Shown here: positions 1-12,084 of the stretch, piece after piece
How the letters are laid out: each line of letters opens with the position of its first letter
Position numbering within the stretch: position 1 is the first letter of the stretch
Assembly: GCA_037447655.1 (NCBI GenBank)
Contig: JBBHKE010003075.1
Span: 10,001 to 62,549, forward strand
Reading direction: 5' to 3'
Source: Zygnema cylindricum
Taxonomy: Eukaryota; Streptophyta; Zygnematophyceae; Zygnematales; Zygnemataceae
Length of the DNA: 52,549 nucleotides
Program-made: the position numbers and the translations under genes
Notes under the pieces: generated by a model
What the model saw: the letters and a program-made list of their open reading frames with translations, nothing else
Databases searched by the model: none
What the model was told of the DNA's origin: nothing

Positions 1-1162
1 ATTAATTGAACCAATATTAGCATTAAGAAACAATTAGTAAGACGAGTGTAGTTAATGATTCGAGGGCAAAGAAATTGGTGCAGAATTAGTGTATTTAACT
101 CTCATAGTGATTCCAGCTGTATCCATACAAGCTTCCTGTACACCTCAAATGGCTAGTAAAAATGTAAAATGAATATTTTTTCTGCCACTTAAAACATTTT
201 TCCTTCGTTCACACTTGGCGAACTATTAATCAGACGGCTCCAATGGAAAATTCAAAGCTTACCTTCCAATGGACAGCCTCCAAATGGAAATCAGACGTAA
301 GTGCACGGGAAAAAGTCGATTAAAATGCCGACGAGAGCATTGACTCTATTCCAGTATCGAAGAACACACTAAAAAGGGTCTATTCCAACAAAACCCATTT
401 GTATTGTATTTACTTGTCGTTCAAATCCATAAATTTAAACTCCAGTTGAAACACTAAATAGAACAACGAAGAGCTAACCATAGTTCATATTCTTAACCAC
501 GTCAGACCGATGTAACATACATATTCTTAGACTTATTGGAGATCGTTGTCATTTTGTACTATTTTGAAAAAAAACAAAAACATTAAAAATTCATGCCAAT
601 CATTTGCAAATCAGATCATGACAATGTTTTTCATTCAGCAAAAACAATATATAACTTTGTCATCAAACACCTTCATATTTGTTAAAAAATCGGAAGTATA
701 ACATCAAACAAAAAATATTAAGGACGGCTTTCCTACGAAATAGTTCTCTCCTCACCAATTTAGGTACGATTCTGAAACATTTTGGAGCGAAAAACTGCCG
801 GCAAACGGAATTCTCTAACTGTGTGAAGTAAGATTCACAGCTCATTCCTTTGCCAAAAAACTTTCCTTTCCATCCTCAATCACCTACAAAAGACTCTTGT
901 TCTACCTAAAAGTACAACAACAGTGACTCATATCAAGAAATCTTTCTCTTACCCTTTCCCCAAAGAATACAGTGTTTTTAAGCTGTCGGAAAAAAAATGT
1001 GTTTCCCAAAAGCTCACACAGGTTTTCAGCCCGGTCCTAACTTTAAAAAAAGGCTGTACAAATCCTATGATTCAGCTTTTAAACAGCATGAAAAAACCCT
1101 AAAACGGCCGGAAACCTGGAAATATATGACCAGAAACCATCCATAAAATAATGGAAAACCGA
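1..1162. other. RER1 3' flank, no gene recognised
   Basis: AT-rich sequence downstream of the RER1 stop codon. It should hold the 3' UTR and terminator of that minus-strand gene, but I could not fix a poly(A) site. The short open frames here have no recognisable domain. Confidence 0.5.
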
Positions 1163-4100
1163 TTAATCTTTAGAAGAACTGGGTTTGCTACTGCCTTCAC
1201 CTGAGGGACCAGCTTTCTTTCCTTTGTACTTCTGCAAAAAGGAAGGGCAAAGAAAAAGGGAGACATACTTTTTAGGACAGGCTTTCGGGTTTTGATAAGA
1301 GTACTCTAGTGGAAAACATAGATTACATCAAATAAAAGGTAGAGGTAAAGATATAAATGCAACACGAGAGAACACTCACATAAAATACATACAATATTTC
1401 CATAGACATTTACAAAAAATGCGATGCAACATTCACATGCACAATGAAACGGCATTCATGACAACATAAGCCAAAATTAGTTCCATATGGATAACTTTTT
1501 TGCAATATTGATAATAGATAGCTTTGGGATTGACAACAACATTTCGATAAGAAAAGCAAAATAAGTACACAAAAAACCGATGCAATACAAACAAGTGCTG
1601 ACATATCCAAATTATTTGAAAATGCGACCCATGAAGGTAACAGGTACAAGGTGAAAAGGACAAAGTTAAGGACCCGACCATCCGTGCACTCAAAGGTCAT
1701 TTTTCATGAACATAGAATGGTCCTCCGTCATACATGTTGATTATCACCAGTAACAGTTTTATTGGAAATTATCAATTCGCAGTTATCAGTCACTTTGGAA
1801 GTTCAATATGTACAATCATCATTATTGCCAGTTATTGATTGTACAACCACTACAATATGAAACTCCACAAGAATATTTAACAGTTATCGTTATTGTCAGT
1901 TATAGATTACAAATCGAGTACAGTCGATATGATACCACAGAAAATGCTCGTCGACCAAAACCATACTGAAACAGAGGATTAAGAAGCAAATGCAAAGTGG
2001 GACAGAGGAAATCCTTGATAGAGAAAGAAATCTCACCTGTTTTCCAAAAGAAAATGGAATGTATTTATATTTAATCATATGTCGTATTTGACGCTTCATT
2101 GTAAGGACAAAGAGAGTAACCCAATAAAGCAATAAAATGGGCCAAAAGACTGGCACGTCAAAAACTGGGAAGAAAGTTAAAACAAACGCAATCGCCATAG
2201 CTTTTGTTAAAGCGTACCTGAAAAAAAAACAGCAAAACCACCACCACGAATTTTTAAATCAACAACATGACAACTGTAACATAAATACCATCATGGATAT
2301 TCGCACTGATAATGTTCAATTAAGCCTCACAAGACTGACATTTCTTCAAAAAACGTAAAACCAACAAGTTGAGCTTAATATCGCATGTTTTTCAAGCAGC
2401 AATATCTCACCACACCTCCTCCAACAAGAGAATAGGACTAAGAAACCTACGAGATTGTACCAAAAACAGAAAATGACTATGGTTCCACCATCATTTACTG
2501 TGGCCTTATACCAAGCATCTCTTGCCTTCATTAAGACTCCCTTCTTATTTCCATATTTCTCAAATTTCAGTAAGTCTCAAATAAACCCACAAATCTAACA
2601 AAAGGGGTTCTCCATATTTTCCGTTACCGACGAATACAAAAACATTGCAAAATTTTATTATTATGCTTATTGATAAAAATTAGACAACCAGTGTTGCGAT
2701 CTTAACACATGACCAAGCGACTAATGGCTTAACCAAAAAGGTTGCTGTCGATGCATAACTGCTTGTGAGATTAAAATAACCATCTGGAAATGTTTTCAGT
2801 ACCATGACTATGAATGAACTATCAGTACAACACTCATTAAAATTACTATGGACAAACATTTGGCTAAGCATATTCAGTGTTTTCTTGAATGGATGATGCA
2901 ATTCAAAAAATGTGATAACGTGAAATTGACAAAAATCACAAATATAACAGAAAGTGGCGGAACTGTAAACCAGTAATTGCCTCTTAAATTTCAGGGCGAT
3001 GTCTGGAAAGCATATAATAGAGGCTCCAAAATCCTCAACACTTGCCAGAAATCTGCTTAAAAACGATTGTCGCTACTCCTAAATCCATGACAGAACTATT
3101 AAAACCGTAAATGGCTCCTAAAAAGAGCCTAAAATAGGTTGTTTTGAAGAAATTTAAATTGGGCAAACTGTCATTCATAACCTTCTTAGTTCAATAAATA
3201 CCTTTTTTCAAACACTAAGCAATGATTGCTTACGACAAAAGTTAGGAGGAAGAGAATGTCAAACAAATACATTTAATCAGAAACAAAAGCAAAACTCTCC
3301 AATTGAATAATAAACAACAGCAAGAAAAATAAATCAGGATAATAAAGGTAACCAATTACCAAAAACTGGAAAATAGGTCAAATAAGGTATCAAAGAACAC
3401 AAAGACAAGAAAACAAAGGTGGAAATACAAGAAAACAAAGGTGGAAACTCGCACAAACAGAAGCAACAACCACATAAAAAAGGGTCAAAAAGTAATAAAA
3501 ACAAACAGAAACTCAACTAGACATGGTCCTTACGAGTCGAACAGACAAGCAAAAGGCAAGGAATACAACATAATCTTGTGTCAATATGGCCGTTTTTCTC
3601 CCAATTTAATTTTGTGCTTTAAAGATTATTCATACTGAATAAAAACCTATTCAGAAATACAAAACAAGATAAATCGTACCAAAACTTAAACTCGGGAAGC
3701 CGCCGAATAAAAGGTTTAAACTCGTCACTGCCTTTTTGAGGCAAGGAAGGGCCTTCCAATTCAGGGTCAACTTGGGGTGAAAGGAACCCAATAAGAAGAT
3801 TAAGAAGGTAAATACCAAGACCATAAGTCACAATGTAGAAACCCCTCAAATAGAAAACTCGTAGAGCATAAATGGAGGCAACTAGTAATGTGCCCACCCA
3901 TCTGTACACGGGAAATGGCGTCGATTTGTCCAACCAATACTGCAAAAACATACAGAAACAAACAAATCAATCACCAATAATAGGGGACCTAGACAAGACC
4001 TGTAACTGGTATTACCGGAGCAGTAATCACATAGTATCTGTACAAAGGAACTGTACGATTTTGTAAAAACTTACATTATTCTGTCAGAGTACTGTGACTA

Positions 4101-5592
4101 CTGGTCAGTATTGTACATATAATTACCCTACAAGTGACAGTTTCAACCCGAAAGCACAAAAAATGGCACAGGGCCAAATCATTGATTGTAATTAATAGGT
4201 GAAACTCATATTCCATAAAAATGCAAAATAGCTCAATATTATTGAGTAAGCTAAGGCAATAGTAGGCATTAAATGAACTTCTCATGAGATAAAATGCAAG
4301 TTATATGTTCTTGTTGTTTCAATCATAAATTGTATCAACATTGTGATCGCCTAGCAACAATAAGTCACCCAAAAAGTTTACCCTCCTCCCACTTTATTCG
4401 CTCTAAAAAAGAAATGAAATAAAAACAGCTGTAAGCAATCTTACAAAAAAATACAAAAAATTGAAAGAAAGAAAGCCGAAGGAAAGGATTAAGATAAACT
4501 AATCAGCAATGAAGTGATAAAATATTATGATAGAGCAGCAACAAGCAGCAACAATCCTTAGTGTTATATCAGCAGAATAGGTTTTCCAATGCAAGAAAAA
4601 AAAGCAAAGATATACAAAATCCAAATGACATCAGAAGATTCTGCAATGGTTATTGGATAACTTATTCCTCCCAACTCGCCACTACACGCAGAGAGATAAT
4701 ATACATTTTTGTACGAATCTTAGACCTTAAGAATTTTATACCTGAAGTATAAAAATAATAGAAAATACTATATCTCCATCAGCTCACATATAGCTGACGC
4801 TTCACAGTAGCATAATATTAATGAAGAAATCAGCACAGCACTTCGCATATGAACAGTTGTCAACTGTCCAGATAAACCACACTAAATGGATCGATAAGTA
4901 ACAATGCTTTTGATTTTTTCATCATCATTTAAATCTTCTGCAGAACCTACATTTCCTACGCTATAGTATATTATATAGAAAATTCTGAATCCTGCATACT
5001 ACAGCACTACAGTTTTTGGAATCCCACAGCTCTTGGCATGAACTTAGAAAGAAGAAACTGCCTCTGCCAAAATATACGATTTGAATATTTTACAGAACTT
5101 GCATGACTGACACACAAACAACATTTGCTGGAGGCACCATAAATATTTAATGAAGAAAATCATTTGAAATTCGACAAGTTTTATTTCAGCTGAGCGATTC
5201 AACATTGGCTACAAATTATACATAAAGCTCATTCGATGCATATTTTTGCAAAATCGTTCAGCATCTGCATCTTTCCACCCTTTGCAAATGATGATAGAGT
5301 CGGCAATTGTCCTGCTCTTTATCTCCGGAAAATGTTACTGGCCCAAAAGGCAAAACAGATGTAAATCAAAGATCAACATTTACATAATCTAGAGGCTCGA
5401 GTGCAAACTTTTGTACCTCTTGCAGCTTCAGCTGAATCGTTTATTTTCTCTGAAATCTACAGATCATATATCAAGGACTATCTATATGTAAATTTATACA
5501 TATAGATCACACGCAAATATCTATATATATAGACACATATGTAACTACACATGTATGTATCTACATCTATAAATAAATAAATAAATAAATAA

Positions 5593-5675
<83 letters not shown>

Positions 5676-7458
5676 TGATGTACATCAGTGGTCTGACAAA
5701 CTGGCATGTCAGTTAACCAACAGGCCTTATAATCGTATAATTGATCAGTCCAGGTAGCCTTAAATCGCTGATAAGTGTTTCTATACCCCTACTTTTTTAT
5801 GGGATAGTGTACTTTGGTACAATGTACTGGACTTTATTGTTTGTACTACGGGTATGTTTTGAAATTACATACCCGCGGATTATTTTTATGCGCGTATACA
5901 AATTGCAAAAAAATGATACTTGCCACCCGTAATCATCTGCCATGTGGCAGAAAATATCCTACGACTGTGGGCTCTGAAAAAATCAGCCACGTCAGATATC
6001 CATCCGCCGTTGGGTAGAATATAGAACCACCGTAGCGGCACGACAAAATCTCCAACGACAGAACTACATAAATCATATCAAAAACATTGTATCCTAAAAT
6101 ATAAAGATTTTTTACTGTTATCATGTATCGCGGTACATCGCCGATACATCGGATAACTGATATGTGTGGCAGTATATCAACTATCGGCAGAACCATAAAA
6201 GCTATATATTGTTATATCAACTTAGGTAATTTTGCCAGCGAGATTTGCAGAAATTATAGCATTATGTACATATATATACATATTTAATGCTATAATTTCT
6301 GCAAACCTTGGTAGCAAAATCACCAAACTTGCTGCATAATCATCAGAATTTGCCAAACAATACCAGCATCAGCATTCGCTGCGTGACCACACTTCAATAC
6401 TCTAAATAATGAACGAATAGAACCGATACCGTACAAGCAAGATAGCTGCAAGAAATCATCACCAAAAAGGGAAAATATTCGTGTACGTGCAAGAGGGAGG
6501 GGATAGGGGGAGGCAGAGGGAGAGATGAAGAGGTGGAGATAGAGAGACCGGGGAGAGGGAGACAGAGGGAGAGCAGGGGAGAGGAGAGGAGAGGAGAAGA
6601 GAGGAGAAGAGAGAGGGAGAGGAGGAAATAAAGGGGGGAGAGAGAGAGAGATGGAAGAAAGGGAGAGGCGGAGAAAGAGGCGGAGAGGGAAAGCAAAAGG
6701 GGGAGAGGGAGAGGGGGAGAGAGGAGGAGCGAGTGAGGGACTGAGAGAGAGGGACCGAGAAGGGGAGAGAGAAGGGGGAGAGAGGGGACGAGAGGGAGAA
6801 AGAGAGCGGAAGAGGTTAAGAGTGAGGAGGGGAGAGAGGAGGAGTGAGAGGGAGAAATGGAAAACAAGGGGGTGAGGGAGGGAGGGGAGAGAGAGGGCGG
6901 GGGAGAGAGGGAGAGAGAGGGCGGGGGAGAGAGGGAGAGAGAGGGGGAGGGGGAGAGGGGGGGAGGAGGGGGAAAGAGAGGGAATGAGGGGGGAGAGAGA
7001 GGGAGAAAGAGAGGGAGAGAGCGGGAAAGGAAGGGGTTATAGAGAGGGAGAGAGAGGGAGAGTGGGGAAGAGAGAGAGAAAGAGTGGGAGAAGAAAGAGG
7101 AGGGAGATAGAGCGGGAGAGGGGGAAAGAAAGAGGGAGAGGAAGAGAGAGGAGGAGAGATGGGGAGAGGAGGAGAGGGGGAAAGAAAGACGGAGAGGGAG
7201 GAAGAGAGGAGGAGAAAGAGGGAGAAAAGGCGAGAGGGGGGCCCGTGAGAGAGAACGACCGAGAGAGAGAGGGACCGCGAAGGGGAGAGAGATAGGGAGG
7301 GAGGGAGAGAAGGAGAGAGAGAGAGAGAAAGAAATCTTTAAACATAGATCCGAACCATGCTTTTTCCTTACTTGAATCTTCCTATTCATGTCGTCTCTCA
7401 GTTTTGTTGCAGGGTTAGGTCCTCCAATCACATCCTCTCCGTACCGTGAATCCATCAT
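1163..7458 (-). CDS. RER1: RER1-like Golgi-to-ER retrieval receptor, four exons
   Basis: Exons on the minus strand: 7458-7372, 3939-3680, 2217-2037 and 1231-1163, all with GT-AG introns and matching phases, giving 198 residues, the usual RER1 length. RER1 is a multi-spanning membrane protein of the early Golgi that recognises transmembrane signals and returns escaped ER proteins by COPI vesicles. Seen here: a short hydrophilic N-terminus (exon 1), [14 protein letters not shown] at the start of exon 2, four hydrophobic segments, [14 protein letters not shown] before the second intron, [14 protein letters not shown] and [22 protein letters not shown] in exon 3, then a Lys-rich tail ending in SSSKD. 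The start is the double Met at 7458/7455; the frame is open further up to 7533, so a longer N-terminus cannot be excluded. Exons 2-4 are certain from family resemblance; exon 1 is inferred from phase, donor site and length. Confidence 0.95.
5571..5672. repeat. Compound microsatellite (AAAT)n-(AT)n
   Basis: A run of AAAT units passes into about 40 AT dinucleotides inside RER1 intron 1. The length is likely to be polymorphic and prone to assembly error. Confidence 0.95.
6224..6330. mobile_element. Small foldback (MITE-like) element in RER1 intron 1
   Basis: Arms at 6244-6264 and 6285-6305 form a perfect 21-bp inverted repeat around an AT-rich 20-base loop, and weaker pairing extends outward to about 6224 and 6330 (GGTAATTTTGCC against GCAAAATCACC). 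No clear target duplication was found, so it could also be a degenerate foldback remnant. Confidence 0.55.
6486..7335. repeat. Long GA-rich (sense CT-rich) tract in RER1 intron 1
   Basis: About 850 bases are almost purely purine on the plus strand (GAGAGG, GGGAGA, GAAAGA units). RER1 is on the minus strand, so its pre-mRNA carries a long pyrimidine tract here that ends about 40 bases downstream of the exon 1 donor. All frames through it encode Arg/Glu/Gly or Ser/Pro/Leu low complexity and are not genes. Confidence 0.95.
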
Positions 7459-7663
7459 CTTATCTGCCCAACTGGTTGTCCGTACAGGTTTCCGTACTGA
7501 TTCTCGGGCTAGCCGCAGCCAAAAGAGAAGCAAAGTGTCCTCCGGATTGCTCCGCTTCTTTTTTTTTCTGGATCGAACAAGGTCAAATAACTCAGCAAAA
7601 AAATGGAAAAAACGTGTGTAAAGGACTTATCAGATAGAGCATTTGAGCAGACAGAATAAATCC

Positions 7664-7691
7664 AGAGGAGGAGGAGGAGGAGGAGGAGGAG
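7664..7691. repeat. GGA trinucleotide repeat in the RER1 leader region
   Basis: About nine GGA units lie roughly 210 bases upstream of the RER1 start codon, probably within the 5' UTR or core promoter; they read as CTC repeats on the sense strand. Confidence 0.8.
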
Positions 7692-7785
7692 AGTGGCCAG
7701 TACTAAAATAGGGTTTGCAATGGTCGCCCATGTGTCAGATCTGATTCATCACCAGAAACTAAGAGGAACCGTGACAAGAAAAAAA

Positions 7786-7815
7786 GGAAACCCTAATGGA
7801 GCTCCAGAAACCCTA
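7786..7815. promoter_or_regulatory. Two telo-box motifs upstream of RER1
   Basis: AAACCCTAA and AAACCCTAG occur 20 bases apart about 330-350 bases upstream of the RER1 start. AAACCCTA is the plant telo-box found in promoters of many housekeeping and translation-related genes. Their role here is inferred from position only. Confidence 0.5.
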
Positions 7816-7831
7816 GTTTTGAAACATACTA

Positions 7832-8370
7832 CACCGCGCATCGTTATTAGTGTCAAAGTTTAAATAGTGTGTAAGTAAATATACCGTCATTGACGCTAAT
7901 TAAGAATTTGAAAATAATAAAAAAATTGGTTTATTCTAATTTCAGTGTTCACGCTAATTTGGAACAGCAAAAATGGAAAATTTTCTGTACGATTATATAC
8001 ATTATTATATGTATCCGTACAAAATATAAAAAATCGTACACCGTAGTGAAATTTAAATATCCGTACATGTCAGACTTATTTACATGTCAGACCAATCCCG
8101 TTTTTTTAGCGCACGTTCCTATGCGAACGAGTCCGATTTAATTCATTTTTTGTAAAATTTTCAACTAAAAAGGTACATTTATGTACGGTCTGACATCGAC
8201 CGTACACCACACTATTTACATATTAATGTACTTTCGTTCTGTACGCTAATTTGTACGGAACCTCAATTAACGTCAAGGAAAAATTAAAATCACGTATACT
8301 ATTTTTGGAAAAAAATCAAAATTTTAAGAACCCAAATTAGTGACCGTGACACTAATAACGATGCGCGGTG
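7832..8370. mobile_element. TA-flanked MITE 'A', 539 bp
   Basis: Perfect terminal inverted repeats of about 24 bp beginning CACCGCGCATCGTTATTAG, flanked by TA on both sides (7830-7831, 8371-8372), suggest a non-autonomous Tc1/mariner-like element. There is no transposase frame inside. A second copy of this subfamily lies in reverse orientation at 33727-34270. Subterminal TTAGTG motifs are shared by both copies. It sits about 370 bp upstream of the RER1 start. Confidence 0.85.
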
Positions 8371-8372
8371 TA

Positions 8373-8858
8373 CTGTACCGTAACATACGTATTGGCCAAG
8401 GAGGGACTCGGCAGTATGGAGTACTGTACAGTATTGTACTGTACTATAGAGAGCAAGAACACAGTACAGTAACAGAATCGTAAACGCTGTCGTAGTGAAC
8501 TGTGAACGTCATATGCCGTACATCAGCAATAATAGTACGATCGTCCTTCTTACTGGGAAATGTCAGGGGAAACACATGTGGAGTTTCTAAAATGACTGTC
8601 CTAAACAGAACGTGGAAACGAAGGGAAAGGAACTGGGGGCCAGGCATGCAGAATATATTAGAATAAATACTACGCTTTTCAGTCTTGAACATTGTGCCGT
8701 ATTGAGCCGCGAATATCAGCGCATCGATTCATATATGAAATCTGCCACCCGCCCAAAAAACCGTTTTAAGCTGTCCGTACAGGACCACAAGCGGGGGTAC
8801 AGTTATGTACAGTACTGTACTGTACTGTACTGTAACGAACCTAGACTGTACAGTACAG
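8373..8858. other. Non-genic spacer with GTACAGTAC/GTACTGTAC clusters
   Basis: Runs of overlapping GTACTGTAC and GTACAGTAC words lie at about 8419-8450 and 8805-8860. The stretch lies between two MITEs and no protein family is visible. The same TACAGTA word directly precedes several of the TA-flanked elements, so it may be a preferred landing site. Confidence 0.6.
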
Positions 8859-8860
8859 TA

Positions 8861-9058
8861 CACCGTGAATCGTTATTAGACTAAAGAAATTATTAGTGTC
8901 AAAAATTAATTAGTGTCATTGATGCTAATTTAGTTCCGGAAACGTGGCAGATTATGGTCCACGTCCTTAAATAGTATAATTTATTTTATTTAAGGTATCA
9001 ATGTCAAAATTTTGGGGCGCCGATATAGAGTACATAAGTCTAATAACGATTCAAGGTG
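8861..9058. mobile_element. TA-flanked MITE 'B', 198 bp
   Basis: TIRs CACCGTGAATCGTTATTAG and its complement are flanked by TA at 8859-8860 and 9059-9060. It is the shortest member here and has TTAGAC as its subterminal word. No coding capacity. Confidence 0.8.
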
Positions 9059-9065
9059 TACAGTA

Positions 9066-9605
9066 CACCGCCAATCGTTATTAGCGTTGTGTACGCTAAT
9101 TCCGTCCCGCTTTTTTTTTGTTTTATTCTCCATTAGTGTAATTCATTCTATTTTTTTCTTTATTCTATTTAGGGTTTTTTTCAGTACGTTGTCTCTTAAA
9201 TAGAGTGGTGTAAGGTCAGTGTCATACCGTACATAAATGTACCTTTTTAAGTTAAAAAGTACAATAAATTAGTTTTAGTAGCCACAGACGCATGAGAATG
9301 TGCGTTCTAAAAAGGAAAAAAAACCAGGTCGTAAAAAATCCCGCTCGCACATATTCTTCCGACAGCCGCGTTTCGACCGTGTGAATGTACGATTTGTGTA
9401 CGATTTATCAGACTTTGTACCGAGACCTATATTAGTGTAAGCATGTTTGCGACCGACATTTTTTTTTTCAAAGATCCAAATTACCATAACCAAACAATTA
9501 GAATGTATGATTTTTTCCAAAATTTTCAAATTCTTAAATAGCGTACACCACGGTAATTATTTTTATACGCTAAAAAAACTTACACGCTAATAACGATTGG
9601 CGGTG
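9066..9605. mobile_element. TA-flanked MITE 'C', 540 bp
   Basis: Perfect 22-bp TIRs beginning CACCGCCAATCGTTATTAG lie between TA dinucleotides. It is separated from MITE B by only TACAGTA. It closely matches the copy at 35410-35933, and its ends match the 217-bp short form (9941-10157, 10790-11005). Confidence 0.88.
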
Positions 9606-9607
9606 TA

Positions 9608-9938
9608 GCACACGGCCCGGTTTGGGATGGAACCGATCCAAATAACTTTTTAAATTCGAGCCAGTTTGTGACAAGTTACGTTCAAGTCGATCCGAACTTG
9701 AAAACGTTCAGTTTGGGTCGATTAAGCCGAACCCGATTTGAGCTGATGTACGAATGTACAGAAGTGTCGTTCGCAAATGTACATAAGTACGTGTGTCGGG
9801 TGATCGTAGGCGTCGGTTCAGATTACTGTTTAGTTACTGAACTACAGAACTGTAGAGTATAGAGTCCTTGTTTGAATTTGAATTGTAAATCTGGCTTCGT
9901 CACATCTGAGTATCTGACCGTTGGCCCTTGTGGTACAG
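9608..9938. other. Spacer between MITEs, nothing recognised
   Basis: Unique-looking sequence of about 330 bases between two TA-flanked elements. An open frame at 9668-9862 has no recognisable motif and is not called. Confidence 0.5.
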
Positions 9939-9940
9939 TA

Positions 9941-10157
9941 CACCGCCAATCGCTATTAGCGTGTAGGTTTGATTAGCGTATACTATTATTTAGCGTGGTG
10001 TACGCTAATTGGGAATTTGGAAATTTTGGAAGAAATCGATTACTCTAATTAGGAATTAGGGCTTTTTTTAAATAGTGTGGATAATTCTATTTGAGAATAA
10101 AAACAAAAAAAAGCGGGACGGGATTAGCGTACACAACGCTAATAGCGATTGGCGGTG
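9941..10157. mobile_element. TA-flanked MITE 'D', 217 bp short form
   Basis: TIRs CACCGCCAATCGCTATTAG and complement, with TA on both sides. Its first 60 bases hold TTAGCG three times and CGCTAA once, and the right end mirrors this. Its right flanking TA (10158-10159) is also the left flank of MITE E. Confidence 0.88.
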
Positions 10158-10159
10158 TA

Positions 10160-10782
10160 CACCGCGAATCGTAATTACTAATTAGAGTAATGAAAAAATT
10201 AGAGTAAAAAAACAAAAAAAAACAATTAGAGTAATTAACTCTAATTTATGTGATAGAACTTTTTCACAGTCGAAGTTTACTATAATTTATTTAAGTACTC
10301 TATATTGGGTTATGTCGGCAATAAATATCCGCGCCGAAATTATAAACACTAAATTACGTGGTCATACAAAATCTGTCAGTCCGTATAGTTTTGACGTCAT
10401 TTTGACGCTAGTATTATTTGTCGCGCTGAATGTCAGTTAATGTTCACACTGACGACGATGCTGTCGACGGACGAGAGTTATGCGAACGGCTTTTTTTCGA
10501 TGTGATTGATTATTTGCTTAGTCCGATTTCACGTGCGAGCGCGATTGTATTAAATCATTATTTGTACTTTTTTACTTAAAAAAGTACAGTTTTGCACGGT
10601 CGAACGTCGTCCGTACTACACACTATTTAAAATGAACCTATATTACAATTCTGTTACACTAATTAAACTTACCTAAATTAGAATAATGAAAAAATTAGAA
10701 TCATTTACTCTATTTGATGTCATAGGGTCGAAATTTCGAGCGACCGAATTAGAGTAATTTACTCTAATTACTATTCGCGGTG
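10160..10782. mobile_element. TA-flanked MITE 'E', 623 bp, TTAGAG subfamily
   Basis: TIRs CACCGCGAATCGTAATTA and the near-complement at 10765-10782. Subterminal regions are packed with TTAGAG/CTCTAA, unlike neighbouring D and F, which use TTAGCG. It is directly abutted to D through one TA. No transposase frame. Confidence 0.82.
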
Positions 10783-10789
10783 TACAGTA

Positions 10790-11005
10790 CACCGCCAATC
10801 GTTATTAGCGTTGTGTACGCTAATTCTGTCCCGCTTTTTTTTTTCTTATTCTCAAATAGAATTATCCACACTATTTAAAAAAAACCCCTAATTCCTAATT
10901 AGAATAGACGATTTCTTCGAAAATTTCCAAATTCCCAATTAGCGTAAACCACGCTAATTATTCATATACGCTAAAAAACTTACACGCTAATAACGATTGG
11001 CGTTG
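10790..11005. mobile_element. TA-flanked MITE 'F', 216 bp short form
   Basis: Same subfamily as MITE D but inverted relative to it. TIR CACCGCCAATCGTTATTAG on the left; the right end carries one change (GCGTTG instead of GCGGTG). It is separated from E by TACAGTA. Confidence 0.85.
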
Positions 11006-11229
11006 TAAAGTACACCACTCATCGTGATTACTTATTAGTGTAGAAAAAATTAGAGAACGATAAATTAGTGTTAATAACGGTATTTTGTGTATGTGTGTCG
11101 AAAAAATTAAAAACGTAAAAAATAATTTTGGCACTTAACGCCAATTTGTGTGTCCACTTTGTAGTGTCTAAGTTGAGCTGGCATTAACATTATTTAATGT
11201 GCAATAATACTATAGCCACAGCATCCACC

Positions 11230-11661
11230 GAGAGATATACTTGTGGAGTACAACGCTGAGGGGGCCAAGATTAGGGGCCACATTATGAGCCCAAAGTTAC
11301 TAAATGAGAGTGAGAGAGGCTTTGGTTGTTTCACAACCCATGAAGTGATTGATGAGGAAGTGTGAAAATAGGGCCCAAAATGTGGGGAAGATTTATTATA
11401 TAATTGCGTTAGCCTTGTAGAGTCTATGCAACAATAGCGGAAAGGGAGGCTATGGAGGAATACAACTATCTACAACTAGATTGGGGGAGCTAAAGACATC
11501 CTTGATGGCCAAATGGAAGATGGCACGTAGCCCCATGTATGGAGCAAGTTATTTACTCGATCTCGAGTACTAAAGTGGTATATATGAGTAACACAAGAGG
11601 TGGAAGTCATGAAAGGCTTCCAGACTATGTTAGATAGGATATTACCAGATGTGGATGACCA
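11230..11661 (+). pseudogene. hAT transposase remnant, upstream part
   Basis: Broken plus-strand frame. Just before the Copia-A insertion it reads EVEVMKGFQTMLDRILPDVD, which resembles the segment of plant hAT transposases ahead of the C-terminal dimerisation domain. Copia-A splits it at the 5-bp duplication GACCA (11657-11661 and 30218-30222), and the frame resumes in phase at 30218. Many stops upstream show long decay. The family call rests on motif similarity and is moderate. Confidence 0.6.
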
Positions 11662-12084
11662 TATAGGAGTAGGATTATTGGACACCATAATAGAAGACAA
11701 AAAGAGTCAAAGCATTGGGGAATTGTGTGATTGAGTGATAATTTCATTATGATACGAGATGCTTTTATACAAAGAATCACAATGCTAATTACAGTGGATA
11801 AAACTGTACTACGCTACACAAAGTAGATTTGGGCGGCTACACACAGACCAAATCTATTGGTCAAATTGACCAACGAAATAAAAAGAAGGAATAAGACCAA
11901 ACGTACAATTTACAATACCGCACTTGAATAGGTAGAGTACGGTGTTGTTGACTTAGGACAAAAGAGACTAAAGTGGACGACGCAATAACATGTGGAATAC
12001 GGTCGAGTACACTTTAGGACAAAATAAGCTAACTGGACATACTTATTCATGAGAGAAAAACATAACGTGGAATTACCCTTAACA
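11662..12084 (-). repeat. Copia-A 3' LTR (423 bp)
   Basis: On the minus strand it runs from TGTTAAGGG at 12084 to CCTATA at 11662, preceded by the polypurine tract GCTTGAGAGGGG. It contains TATAAAA (plus 11764-11770 region). Matches 29794-30217. Confidence 0.92.

Noticed and set aside
6394-7533. Long open frames (up to 379 codons) through the GA/CT tract
   Set aside because: They are Ser/Pro/Leu or Arg/Glu/Gly low complexity produced by the repeat; only 7458-7372 is RER1 exon 1.
11013-11230. Another TA-flanked element beginning CACCACTCATCG
   Set aside because: No matching right terminus was found, so only a possible fragment.
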